Shown here one piece after another: positions 1-7,187 of a stretch of DNA of 9,934 nucleotides. Both the position numbers and the translations under genes were made by a program. Below the pieces are notes generated by a model. That model had not been told where the DNA came from, did no database searches, and saw only the letters and a program-made list of their open reading frames with translations. The stretch comes from an uncultured Pseudomonadota bacterium (GTDB taxonomy: Bacteria; Pseudomonadota; Gammaproteobacteria; Burkholderiales; SG8-41), in the NCBI GenBank assembly GCA_946885605.1, contig CAMPGR010000133.1, forward strand, positions 1 through 9,934, given 5' to 3'. Each line of letters opens with the position of its first letter. Position 1 is the first letter of the stretch.

Positions 1-2
1 AG

Positions 3-1745
3 CTTGCCTTCGCCTTCGGCCGCATCCGGCCAAGCGAGGAGCTCGTCCAGCCGGTTTACGTCGAGCGCGAAGCGGTGGAGATCCGCAACGGCGTTTTCAT
101 CAGGCGGATCAGGACCAACGTCTTCGAGATCGCGCACGGCGAGGACAGGGTCGAGGTCGATCTCAATCTCGCGCCCGGCGAAATGTACGAGTGCCCCTAT
201 ACGCTGGGCAACCATCTGCTCCAGCGCGACTACTTCGCGATCGTGCATACCGGCGATGGCGACGGCTGGGACATGCACCGCCCGGCAATGGGCAGCATCG
301 TTCTCTTCCAGGGACGCGTGTACCTGATCGATGCCGGGCCCAACATCGATCACGCGCTCACTGCGCTCGGCATCGGCGTCAACGAGATCGACGGCATTTT
401 CCACACCCACTGTCACGACGATCACCTCGTCGGACTCACCGCCTTGATCCGCGGCGACCGGCGCATCGCGTACTACGCGGTGCCGATGGTCCGCGCATCG
501 GTCGTGAAGAAGCTCGAAACGATCATGCGGCTCTCGGAGAGCGACTTCAGCGCGCTCTTCGAGGTGCACGATCTCGAGCTCGAGCAGTGGAACGACATCG
601 AAGGCCTGGAGGTCAAGCCCGTCCTCTCGCCGCACCCGGTGGAGACGACCATCTTCTATTTCCGCGCGATGTGGGAAGGCGGCTATCGCAGCTACGGGCA
701 TCTGGCAGACATCGCCTCGTTCGACGTGCTGCGCAGGATGATCGCGTCCGACGATGCGCCGAGCGGGATCAGCCAGGCGCGTTTCGACAGGACGGTGCGC
801 GATTACACGCAGCGCGTGGATGTGAAAAAGATCGACATCGGTGGCGGCCTCATCCACGGGGCGGCGATCGATTTTCGCGGCGACCCGTCCGGGAAGCTCA
901 TCCTCGCGCATACCGCGCGGCGCCTCACCGATCGGGAGCGGGCGATCGGCTCCGGCGCGCCGTTCGGCACCGTGGACGTGCTGATCGAGGGCATATCGGA
1001 CGAATTGCGGCGGCGCGCGTTCGGGTATCTCCGCGATTACTTCCCGGAAGTGCCGATCCACCGCATACGCCACCTGATGAATAACCGGATCCTCGTCATG
1101 AACCCGGAAGTCATCCTGGTGAAGGAGGGGCAGCCGGTCGCCGACATCTATCTCATCCTGAGCGGCACCGTGGAGATGCTGCGCACCGGGATGGCGGGGA
1201 GCAACCTGCTGTCCGCGGGTTCCATCATCGGCGAGACCCCGGCGCTCCTCGACACGCGCTCGCAGGAGACCTACCGGGCGGTGAGCTTCGTGCAGGCGAT
1301 GCGCCTGCCGCGAGATCTCTACCTCGACTTCGTGAAGCGTAACGCGCTGTACAAGGACGTGGTGGAGTCGCGCGACGAGCTCGAGTTCCTGCGCAGCAGC
1401 TGGCTCTTCGCGGACGGCGTTTCCTGCATGACGCTCAATCGGCTGGTGCGCGCGACCGAGCCGGTGTCATTCGGGAAAGACCGCACCCTGCTTCCGCCAC
1501 AGGAGCATCTCATCGTCATGCGCTCGGGCGAGGCGCTGCTCACGACGGCCGCGGGCTACGAGGAAGCGCTTGGAACCGGAAGTTATTTCGGGGCCACCGC
1601 CCTTCTCAATCATGCCAGCCACGACGCGCAGGTGCGCTTCGTGCAGCCCACGGAAGCGTATGAAGTCCCGCTCGGCAGCATCCTCGATGTGCCGGTCGTG
1701 CGGTGGAAAATGCTCGAGACCCACCGCCGCCGGCACGAGCACTAA
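3..1745 (+). CDS. MBL-fold protein with two C-terminal cyclic-nucleotide-binding-like domains (5' partial)
   Basis: The reading frame is open from the left edge (codons begin at base 3) and stops with TAA at 1743-1745. The first possible internal start is a GTG at 75, but it has no convincing ribosome binding site and 24 coding-like codons precede it, so the gene probably begins outside the window. Numbering from 75: a metallo-beta-lactamase core lies in about residues 50-285, with the metal motif H112-C-H114-D-D116-H117 (HxHxDH) and further candidate ligands H187 and H261. Residues about 335-425 (KEGQPVADIYLILSGTVEML, then GETPALLD) look like a cNMP-binding beta-roll. Residues about 445-545 (HLIVMRSGEALL, GSYFGATALL) look like a degenerate second one. 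Known for the folds: hydrolase plus ligand sensor. A cytoplasmic hydrolase regulated by a nucleotide is inference; the substrate is unknown. It is convergent with the next gene, with a long hairpin between them. Confidence 0.85.
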   Translation, partial: LAFAFGRIRPSEELVQPVYVEREAVEIRNGVFIRRIRTNVFEIAHGEDRVEVDLNLAPGEMYECPYTLGNHLLQRDYFAIVHTGDGDGWDMHRPAMGSIVLFQGRVYLIDAGPNIDHALTALGIGVNEIDGIFHTHCHDDHLVGLTALIRGDRRIAYYAVPMVRASVVKKLETIMRLSESDFSALFEVHDLELEQWNDIEGLEVKPVLSPHPVETTIFYFRAMWEGGYRSYGHLADIASFDVLRRMIASDDAPSGISQARFDRTVRDYTQRVDVKKIDIGGGLIHGAAIDFRGDPSGKLILAHTARRLTDRERAIGSGAPFGTVDVLIEGISDELRRRAFGYLRDYFPEVPIHRIRHLMNNRILVMNPEVILVKEGQPVADIYLILSGTVEMLRTGMAGSNLLSAGSIIGETPALLDTRSQETYRAVSFVQAMRLPRDLYLDFVKRNALYKDVVESRDELEFLRSSWLFADGVSCMTLNRLVRATEPVSFGKDRTLLPPQEHLIVMRSGEALLTTAAGYEEALGTGSYFGATALLNHASHDAQVRFVQPTEAYEVPLGSILDVPVVRWKMLETHRRRHEH

Positions 1746-1802
1746 GAGTGCCTAACATGATGAACCACGTGTGGCGCCGCACGCGGGTTATGTTAGGCAC
1801 TC
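1746..1802. repeat. Long intergenic inverted repeat with integron attC-like core half-sites
   Basis: Perfect 13-bp arms GAGTGCCTAACAT (1746-1758) and ATGTTAGGCACTC (1790-1802) start right after the stop codon of the MBL gene and end 6 bp past the stop of the opposing NIPSNAP gene. The stem continues after a 4-base bulge (GATG) with AACC/GGTT, then a near-palindrome around GGCGCC (1768-1783), so almost the whole 57 bp can fold. The arms contain GCCTAAC and GTTAGGC, which match the RYYYAAC and GTTRRRY consensus of integron attC sites. The 49-bp core is shorter than usual attC sites and its spacer is paired, so identity is uncertain. It has no T-tract, so it is not a classical intrinsic terminator, but a factor-dependent or RNA-stabilising role between convergent genes is possible. 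Confidence 0.6.
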
Positions 1803-1808
1803 AAATTC

Positions 1809-2447
1809 TTACTGCAGCGGCGAAAATGCCGCCGGCATCACGATCTTGTTTTCCTGCCTCAAGAGCTGATACTCCTCGAGCCCCGCTTTCTTCGCCACGG
1901 CCGAGGGCGGCCATGCGCCTGCAGCCTGCGCCTTCCTGCGCGTTTCCACGCGCGCATCCAGCGTCGCATAGGGCCAGATATGCACGAACTTGTTGAGGCC
2001 GCCGAGTTCCGAGTACCACACCGCGGTGACGGGCCCGAACTCGAGCCGCGCCGGCAGCGCCTTTTCCCAGGCCTTCACGAGCTTCGGCAGCTCCCCTGAA
2101 GCGTAAGTGTAAACGCGCATCTCGAAATACGGCCCGACCTTCCCGGGCTTCAGTTCCGGCGAGATGGCGAACGGGATCATGATGTCCGCCTGCTGGTTCA
2201 CGATGAACTCCGAGATCTTCGGTGGCCACGCGCCGTCGTTCACCGCCGCGGCGCGGATGCGCGCGCGCTCCTCGAGATCCTTGTACGGCCAGACGTGAAT
2301 GATCTGGTTGAGCGGGCCGATTTCCGTGTGCCAGAAGGCGGCGAGTTCCGAATACTTCCTGCGTTTTTCATAGGCTTCGCCGAAGCGCTTTTCGACCTCG
2401 GGGAGCGAGTGCGGCTTCAAATCGTACGTTCTCACTTCGTAGATCAT
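1809..2447 (-). CDS. NIPSNAP family protein (two-repeat)
   Basis: 212 aa, starting at the ATG at 2447 (MIYEVRTYDL), with an AAAGGG ribosome binding site about 7 bases upstream. The longer upstream frame (to 2678) is low-complexity and not family-like, so it was excluded. The protein is an internal duplication: residues 37-55 (AFWHTEIGPLNQIIHVWPY) and 142-160 (AVWYSELGGLNKFVHIWPY) are equivalent, each in a half of about 100 residues beginning YEVRTYDL or FEMRVYTY. This is the NIPSNAP pattern, a ferredoxin-like dimeric alpha/beta-barrel fold. There is no signal peptide or membrane segment, so it is cytoplasmic. The bacterial family has no settled function, and small-molecule binding or catabolic roles are only guesses. 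It is divergent from the fumarylacetoacetate hydrolase family gene, and the 224-bp gap could hold shared control. Confidence 0.9.
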   Translation of the reverse strand: MIYEVRTYDLKPHSLPEVEKRFGEAYEKRRKYSELAAFWHTEIGPLNQIIHVWPYKDLEERARIRAAAVNDGAWPPKISEFIVNQQADIMIPFAISPELKPGKVGPYFEMRVYTYASGELPKLVKAWEKALPARLEFGPVTAVWYSELGGLNKFVHIWPYATLDARVETRRKAQAAGAWPPSAVAKKAGLEEYQLLRQENKIVMPAAFSPLQ

Positions 2448-2488
2448 TGGATGGCCCTTTCGATGGGTGAGAAGGATGCGAGCAGGGT

Positions 2489-2500
2489 CGGCAGCTGCCG
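2489..2500. promoter_or_regulatory. 12-bp perfect palindrome in the divergent intergenic region
   Basis: CGGCAGCTGCCG reads the same on both strands and lies between the divergent NIPSNAP and fumarylacetoacetate hydrolase family genes. It could be a dimeric regulator site, but GC-rich DNA makes such palindromes fairly common, so this is weak. Confidence 0.2.
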
Positions 2501-2584
2501 GCGCCAAGGCGGCAAATCTACTCCGAAGCCGTGCGCCCTGCCACTGTGCAGCGCGGCAAACCGTGTGAAAGCGCGGCAGTCGTT

Positions 2585-2593
2585 TGGTATGAT
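2585..2593 (+). promoter_or_regulatory. Candidate extended -10 promoter of the fumarylacetoacetate hydrolase family gene
   Basis: TGGTATGAT fits the extended -10 form (TGn followed by a TATAAT-like hexamer, TATGAT at 2588-2593). No good -35 is visible; the best is TGTGAA at 2563-2568, with an over-long spacer. Transcription would begin near 2600, about 70 bases before the start codon. Confidence 0.35.
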
Positions 2594-2671
2594 GCGCGCT
2601 CCACCGGCACAGTGACAGTCCCGCGTATCGGGAAGCAGCCGGCAAGACCAACACCGCAGGGAAGGCGAAAG

Positions 2672-3610
2672 ATGGCAACCACGAAAAAGGCGGCTTCTAA
2701 GCAATACTCTTCCAAACCCACCGGGCTTACCTTTGCGACGCTCGCGACGCGAAACGGTTACCGGCTGGGCCTCAAGACCGACCGCGGCGTGCTCGATGTG
2801 GAGGCCGCCTCGAAGCTTTTCCGCATCAAGGCGCCGGTGACGATCGATGAGATCCTCGCCGGCGCCGATTGCGCACCGCTCAAGCGGCTCGCCGACAAGG
2901 CGCTTGCGGACAAGCGCGGCAAAACGGTGCTCATTCCCGAGGCGCGCGCGAAGTTCGGTCCCGCGGTGCCGAACCCCGAGAAGATCGTCTGCGTGGGCTT
3001 GAACTATCGCCAGCATGCGATCGAGGCCGGCATGCAGATCCCTGCCGTGCCGATCCTCTTCAGCAAGTTCAACAACACGTTGACCGGCCATCGCAGCAAG
3101 GTGAAGCTGCCCACCAACGTGGACCAGAAGTTCGATTACGAAGTGGAGCTGGTGATCGTGATGGGGCGGAAGGCCGCCAATGTGCCGGAAGAAAAAGCGC
3201 TGTCCTACGTATTCGGTTATGCCACGGGCAACGACCTTTCGGCGCGCGGTCTGCAGCTCAAGACGAGCCAGTGGCTGATCGGCAAGACGAGCGACGGCTT
3301 CGCGCCCCTCGGGCCGTACGTCGTGTCCGCGGACCAGATACCCGATCCGCAGAACCTCAAGATCGCGACCTACGTGAACGGCGAGGTGCGCCAGGACCTG
3401 AACACTTCCGACATGATCTTCAACTGCGCGCAGATCATCAGCTACACGTCGAAGATCTTCCCGCTGAAGCCCGGAGACGTGATCTACACCGGCACGCCGC
3501 AGGGCGTGATCCTCGGCTACCCGCCGGAGAAGCAGGTCTGGCTCAAAGCGGGGGACAAGGTGGTCACCGAAGTCGAGAAGTGCGGCGCGCTCGAAGTCAC
3601 GCTGGCATAG
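2672..3610 (+). CDS. Fumarylacetoacetate hydrolase family protein
   Basis: 312 aa from the ATG at 2672, preceded by AGGGAAGG with good spacing. The extra 47 residues upstream in frame (from 2531) are not family-like. Residues about 100-311 form the FAH C-terminal domain: EKIVCVGLNYRQHAIEAG (103-120), FDYEVELVIVMG (154-165) with metal ligands E157 and E159, GNDLSAR (186-192) with D188 as the third acidic ligand, and the C-terminal GDVIYTGTPQGV (268-279). Known for the family: Mg/Mn-dependent hydrolysis or decarboxylation of beta-diketo acids, or isomerisation, in catabolism of aromatic compounds. The exact substrate cannot be read here. The N-terminal lysine/serine-rich stretch (residues 1-15) is probably disordered. 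The gene is followed 23 bp later by a strong terminator and looks monocistronic. Confidence 0.93.
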   Translation: MATTKKAASKQYSSKPTGLTFATLATRNGYRLGLKTDRGVLDVEAASKLFRIKAPVTIDEILAGADCAPLKRLADKALADKRGKTVLIPEARAKFGPAVPNPEKIVCVGLNYRQHAIEAGMQIPAVPILFSKFNNTLTGHRSKVKLPTNVDQKFDYEVELVIVMGRKAANVPEEKALSYVFGYATGNDLSARGLQLKTSQWLIGKTSDGFAPLGPYVVSADQIPDPQNLKIATYVNGEVRQDLNTSDMIFNCAQIISYTSKIFPLKPGDVIYTGTPQGVILGYPPEKQVWLKAGDKVVTEVEKCGALEVTLA

Positions 3611-3722
3611 AAAAAACGGGAACGGTGTCGCCCAAAAAAATCCCTGCGCCGAAGCGCAGGGATTTTTTTTAAGACCTTCGTTCCCGTATCGCTTTTTTGG
3701 GGGGCCTTCGTTCCCGCTTTTT
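3611..3722. repeat. Nested inverted and direct repeats surrounding the terminator
   Basis: CGGGAACG (3617-3624) has two reverse-complement copies at 3679-3686 and 3709-3716. The latter two lie in a 12-bp direct repeat CCTTCGTTCCCG (3675-3686 and 3705-3716) spaced by 30 bp. CCCAAAAAA (3631-3639) pairs with TTTTTTGGG (3693-3701), and AAAAAACGGGAACG (3611-3624) nearly matches the complement of 3709-3722. Together they form a larger concentric hairpin around the core terminator, possibly from partial duplication of a terminator arm. Confidence 0.7.
3634..3670. terminator. Bidirectional rho-independent terminator
   Basis: A perfect 9-bp stem (3641-3649 TCCCTGCGC with 3654-3662 GCGCAGGGA) and a CGAA tetraloop are flanked by seven As on the left and eight Ts on the right. 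It therefore works on both strands, serving the fumarylacetoacetate hydrolase family gene (+) and the LVIVD gene (-), which converge here. Confidence 0.95.
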
Positions 3723-4974
3723 ATATATTCATCTCCAGGATGTAGAGCCCGCCGGTGAAGCGGTCGCCGATGAAGACGAGGCCGCGATCATCGACGTACA
3801 CGTCGTTGATCTGCACCGCGCCCTTCGGTGACAGCGCGGGCGCACCGGGGACGAAATACGCGATTTCCTTCGGCTGATACGGGTTCGCGAGGTCGTAGAC
3901 ACGCACGCCGCCGTTGAAGAACGTCGCGAGGACGACGTTCTCGGAGCGCCACGAGCAATCGCCCGGATAGTTCTCGTAGAGGTTGTGCGCGCCGAAGCGG
4001 CCTCCGCGCTTGGTGAAGACTTCCGCCGGCGGCAGCGGCAGTGTCGCGATCGGCACCGGGTTCTTCTCTTCGCGGATGTCGAACACCCAGCCGAGCTTGG
4101 GCCAGTCGATGCCGTCGTCCTTCGTGCACTCGTCGGTGACGATCATGAGGTTGCGCGAGAAGAGCGGCAGCGCCGTATGCGTGAAGCCGTTGTAGGGCGG
4201 CGAATAGTTGTAGCGCGAAATCTCCTTCGGATGCGCCTTGTCGCTGATGTCGAGGATCACGACGCCGCCGTCGATGTAGGCGACGTAGGCGCGATCCGGA
4301 CGCTGCGGGTACACCTGGATGTTGTGCGGCCGGTAGCCGCCGTCGAACCTGGGATGGCGGGGGAGCGCCGGCGTAGCGTCGCCTTCGCGCTGTCCCGGAT
4401 ACCACCACCGGCCCACCTCCACCGGCTTGGACAGGTTGCGCACGTCGATAATGCGGTAGAACTGGTGATCGTTGGGATGGCGCGGCTGGAAGTCGGCCGC
4501 GCCGGAAGACATGTGCACGTATTCGCCATCGGCGCACCACAGGCAGTGCACGCCGAGCGAATGCGGGCCCGAGGCGTCGAAGTGCGTGATCTTCTTGGGC
4601 TGCTCGGGCTTGCTGATGTCCCAGATGTCGAACCCGGCCGGCGTGAGGCCGCGCTCGCCGCGGATCTGGTGCGAGACGAACATCGTATCGCCGAAGACTT
4701 CCAGGTTGTTCGAGCGCATCTTGTTATGCGGCAGCTCGGTCTGGATGATCATCTTCGGCTTGCGCGGATCGGTGACGTCGATCGCGGTGAAGTTCTTGGG
4801 CGCCCCCTCGTGCCCGAGCCACATCACCCGGCGGCCGTCCTTGGTCTTCTGCATGCCCATGCCTTCGCCCACGCCGCCGAAGCCGCCCATCTCGTGATGC
4901 GCAACGAGTTTCATGTTGAGCGCGAGCGTCTGCGAGGCCTGCTTGCCCGGGCTCATCGATCCGTTCAGTGCCAT
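3721..4974 (-). CDS. LVIVD repeat-containing beta-propeller protein
   Basis: 417 aa from the ATG at 4974 (MALNGSMSPG), with GGAGA (bases 4979-4983) six bases upstream on the minus strand. An in-frame ATG at 5004 would give 427 aa, but it lacks a ribosome binding site and overlaps a good -10 box (TACAAT). The body is a run of propeller-like repeats with the LVIVD signature of a short hydrophobic strand followed by D-[IV]-[ST/R]-[DN/K]-P: FTAIDVTDPRKPKMI, FDIWDISKPEQPKKI, YRIIDVRNLSKPVEV, VVILDISDKAHPKEI, VRVYDLANPYQPKEI and a final GGLYILEMNI. Conserved H and W residues (PHSLGVHCLW, RPHNIQVY, GRFGAHNLYENY) recur at propeller faces. There is no signal peptide at the chosen start, although many relatives are exported. 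The function is unknown, probably a binding or scaffold propeller. It is convergent with the fumarylacetoacetate hydrolase family gene and divergent from the CinA-family gene. Confidence 0.87.
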   Translation of the reverse strand: MALNGSMSPGKQASQTLALNMKLVAHHEMGGFGGVGEGMGMQKTKDGRRVMWLGHEGAPKNFTAIDVTDPRKPKMIIQTELPHNKMRSNNLEVFGDTMFVSHQIRGERGLTPAGFDIWDISKPEQPKKITHFDASGPHSLGVHCLWCADGEYVHMSSGAADFQPRHPNDHQFYRIIDVRNLSKPVEVGRWWYPGQREGDATPALPRHPRFDGGYRPHNIQVYPQRPDRAYVAYIDGGVVILDISDKAHPKEISRYNYSPPYNGFTHTALPLFSRNLMIVTDECTKDDGIDWPKLGWVFDIREEKNPVPIATLPLPPAEVFTKRGGRFGAHNLYENYPGDCSWRSENVVLATFFNGGVRVYDLANPYQPKEIAYFVPGAPALSPKGAVQINDVYVDDRGLVFIGDRFTGGLYILEMNI

Positions 4975-5002
4975 GTTGTCTCCGCTGTTGAATGGGTTCA
5001 GC

Positions 5003-5008
5003 ATTGTA
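5003..5008 (-). promoter_or_regulatory. Candidate -10 box of the LVIVD gene
   Basis: On the minus strand TACAAT lies about 30 bases upstream of the preferred start at 4974, placing transcription start near 4996 and giving a short leader that carries the GGAGA ribosome binding site. The -35 region is poor (TTTAGC-like). The ATG at 5004 would fall inside this box, which argues for the downstream start. Confidence 0.35.
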
Positions 5009-5077
5009 ATTCAATTCCCGGCCCGCTAAAGCCTCGGGCCCGCCCTCGACGCTCCGCAAACGGAGGAAAGGAAGAAC

Positions 5078-5575
5078 ATGCGCGAACTCACGCCCCTCGC
5101 TGCCAGAATCGCTGCACTACTGAAGGCGCGCAAGCAAACCATCGCAGTCGCGGAGTCGGCCGCCGGCGGACTCATTTCAGCCGCGTTGCTCGCCCAGCCC
5201 GGCGCATCAGCCTATTTCATAGGCGGTGGAGTGCTCTATACGCGACGCGCGATACTGGCCCTGCGCGATACGCGCGAATCGATGTTCGAAGGGATGCGCG
5301 GCGCGACGGAACAGTGGGCCCTGCTGCTCGCCCACACATTGCGCGAGCGTTGCACGGCGGACTGGGGCGTAGGCGAGAGTGGCGCGGCGGGGCCCACCGG
5401 CAACCGCTATGGCGATCCGCCCGGGCACGCCTGCATCGCCGTCGCGGGTCCTGTCGAACGCACGCGCGTCGTCGAGACGGGCAGCGATGACCGCGTTGCG
5501 AACATGTACGCGTTCGCGGGCGCGGCGCTGGAGTTGCTGGCCTACATTTTGGAAGAACAGTCTCGCGCTAATTGA
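5078..5575 (+). CDS. CinA family protein (PncC-like nicotinamide-nucleotide amidohydrolase domain)
   Basis: 165 aa, ATG at 5078 behind a purine-rich ribosome binding site (GGAGGAAAGG). It is a single-domain protein matching the CinA C-terminal domain at usual length, without the N-terminal MoaB-like half of full CinA. Visible motifs are AESAAGG (residues 25-31) in place of the usual AESCTGG, with the presumed nucleophile S27 kept; VLYTRRAI (52-59), where the common form is YSNxAK, so the usual Lys is Ile59; and GESGAAGPTG (99-108), the family glycine-rich loop. Known for the family: deamidation of NMN in pyridine nucleotide recycling. The replaced residues suggest a divergent clade whose activity may differ (inference). 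It is divergent from the LVIVD gene, and the methylase pair starts 49 bp after it on the same strand. Confidence 0.85.
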   Translation: MRELTPLAARIAALLKARKQTIAVAESAAGGLISAALLAQPGASAYFIGGGVLYTRRAILALRDTRESMFEGMRGATEQWALLLAHTLRERCTADWGVGESGAAGPTGNRYGDPPGHACIAVAGPVERTRVVETGSDDRVANMYAFAGAALELLAYILEEQSRAN

Positions 5576-5611
5576 AAATCGCCGCTTCCTGCCGCACACT
5601 CTCGTCCCAAC

Positions 5612-5618
5612 GGGAGGG
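5612..5618 (+). promoter_or_regulatory. Ribosome binding site that fixes the GTG start of the first methylase
   Basis: GGGAGGG is followed six bases later by GTG (5625). The open frame continues upstream through the CinA-family gene, so this site is what identifies the real start. Confidence 0.75.
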
Positions 5619-5624
5619 AAAACT

Positions 5625-7187
5625 GTGCCGCAGGATAAGCGGAGCCGAATTAGGGCGCTGGCGCCTATTCAAAACGGAATCAAGAAGGAGGCGTCGCAAG
5701 GGCTGTCACTCGCTCAGCTCGAAAGCCATCTGTGGGAGTCCGCAAACATTCTGCGCGGACCGGTGGATGCGGCGGATTTCAAGACCTACATTTTTCCGCT
5801 GCTTTTCTTCAAGCGCATCTCCGACGTCAATGACGAGGAATATCAAGCTGCCCTGGCCGAGTCGGGCGGCGACGAGGAGTACGCCCGGTTTCCGCAGAAC
5901 TACCGATTTCAGGTTCCCGAGGACTGCCATTGGCGCGATGTCCGCGCGGTAGCCACCAACGTCGGGCAGGCGCTGCAAACCGCGTTGCGGGGAATCGAGA
6001 AGGCCAATCCCGAGACCCTCTACGGCATCTTCGGCGATGCGCAATGGACCAACAAGGATCGTCTTTCGGATGCGCTGCTGCGCGACCTGATCGAGCACTA
6101 TTCGCGCATTTCGCTGGGCAATGACGCCGCCGAAGCCGACATCCTCGGCCAGGCCTACGAGTACCTCATCAAGAAATTCGCCGATCTCACCAACAAGAAA
6201 GCCGGCGAGTTCTACACGCCGCGCTCGGTGGTTCGGCTCATGGTCAACATCCTCGATCCGCACCAGGGCGAGTCGATCTACGATCCGGCCTGCGGCACCG
6301 GCGGCATGCTGCTCGAAGCGATCCACCACGTACGCGAGCGGCGCGAAGACGCACGCACACTATGGGGAAAAATCTTCGGGCAGGAGAAAAACCTCACCAC
6401 GTCCGCCATCGCACGCATGAATTTGTACCTGCATGGCGCAGCGGATTTCCAGATCGTGCGCGGCGATACGCTGCGCAATCCTGCGTTCTTTCTGGGAGAC
6501 GGCCTCGCGACCTTCGACTGCGTGATCGCCAATCCGCCGTTCTCGCTCGAAAAATGGGGCGAGGAAGTGTGGACGAGCGACCCCTATGGCCGCAACTTCG
6601 CCGGCATGCCGCCAGGAAAAAGCGGCGACTACGCCTGGGTACAGCACATGATCAAGTCGATGGCGCCGAAAACAGGGCGCATGGCGGTGGTGCTGCCGCA
6701 CGGGGCGCTCTTTCGCATGGCGAAGGAAGGCGCGATCCGCAAGAAAATCCTCGGCATGGATCTGCTGGAAGCGGTCATCGGCCTCGGCCCGAATCTGTTC
6801 TACGGCACCGGTCTCGCAGCCTGCATCCTGGTGTTCCGCCAGCGCAAGGCGAAGGAGCGCCGGAACAAGGTGCTGATTCTCGACGCATCGAAAGAGTTCA
6901 AGACCGGCCGTGCGCAGAATGAACTGCTGCCCGAGCACGTCGAGCGCATCCACGCCTGGTATCGGGACTTCAAGGATGTGGAAGGCGTGGCCCGCGTCGT
7001 GGCGCTGGATGAAATCGCCGCCAACGACCACAACCTCAATATCCCGCGCTACGTCGAGCCCAGGCTCGAACAGGAGACGCTTTCCGTAGATGAAGCGATG
7101 AAGAAACTGAAGGAAAGTGCCGACGCCGCTTTTGCGGCCGAGGACAAGCTGATCGCCATACTCAAGCGCGAAGGCCTGATTCTGTGA
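5625..7187 (+). CDS. hsdM: Type I restriction-modification N6-adenine DNA methylase subunit, first copy
   Basis: 520 aa from the GTG at 5625 (MPQDKRSRIR), selected by the GGGAGGG site. The open frame runs further upstream but only as a shadow of the CinA-family gene. Residues about 25-160 form the helical HsdM N-terminal domain (LESHLWESANILRGPVDAAD onward). Residues about 170-450 form the N6-adenine methylase core, with SAM-binding motif I D220-PACGTGGM, catalytic motif IV N303-PPF-306, and the conserved FYTPRSVV before motif I. A C-terminal helical part (about 475-520, TLSVDEAMKKLKESADAAF) resembles the HsdM segment that contacts HsdS. Known role: the M subunit of an M2S or R2M2S complex that methylates adenine. 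Compared with its downstream paralogue it has about 30 extra basic N-terminal residues. The stop overlaps the next start by four bases, so the two are cotranslated. Confidence 0.95.
   Translation: MPQDKRSRIRALAPIQNGIKKEASQGLSLAQLESHLWESANILRGPVDAADFKTYIFPLLFFKRISDVNDEEYQAALAESGGDEEYARFPQNYRFQVPEDCHWRDVRAVATNVGQALQTALRGIEKANPETLYGIFGDAQWTNKDRLSDALLRDLIEHYSRISLGNDAAEADILGQAYEYLIKKFADLTNKKAGEFYTPRSVVRLMVNILDPHQGESIYDPACGTGGMLLEAIHHVRERREDARTLWGKIFGQEKNLTTSAIARMNLYLHGAADFQIVRGDTLRNPAFFLGDGLATFDCVIANPPFSLEKWGEEVWTSDPYGRNFAGMPPGKSGDYAWVQHMIKSMAPKTGRMAVVLPHGALFRMAKEGAIRKKILGMDLLEAVIGLGPNLFYGTGLAACILVFRQRKAKERRNKVLILDASKEFKTGRAQNELLPEHVERIHAWYRDFKDVEGVARVVALDEIAANDHNLNIPRYVEPRLEQETLSVDEAMKKLKESADAAFAAEDKLIAILKREGLIL

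Noticed and set aside
1750..1798. GCCTAA/TTAGGC half-sites in the 1746-1802 hairpin as a fifth binding site for the HTH protein
   Set aside because: The half-sites are 37 bases apart and separated by a structured GC-rich segment, unlike the compact 16-bp operators. The shared hexamer is probably coincidence.
2531..2671. N-terminal extension of the fumarylacetoacetate hydrolase family gene
   Set aside because: It overlaps the candidate promoter and has no similarity to the family. The ATG at 2672 has a strong ribosome binding site.
2448..2678. N-terminal extension of the NIPSNAP gene up to 2678
   Set aside because: The residues are not family-like, and the start at 2447 has a good AAAGGG ribosome binding site and the typical MIYEVRTY beginning.
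5020..5040. GGCCCG...CGGGCC inverted repeat between the LVIVD and CinA-family genes
   Set aside because: A six-bp GC-only stem with a 9-base loop is expected by chance in DNA of this composition and has no other support.
3985..5490. A 501-codon open frame on the plus strand opposite the LVIVD gene and into the CinA-family gene
   Set aside because: Its sequence is low-complexity (R, A, V, D, H rich), typical of an antisense shadow in GC-rich DNA. It spans two recognisable genes and a divergent promoter region.
5379..5624. Upstream extension of the first methylase through the CinA-family gene
   Set aside because: This is simply an open shadow frame of the CinA-family gene. The GGGAGGG site with GTG at 5625 fixes the start.
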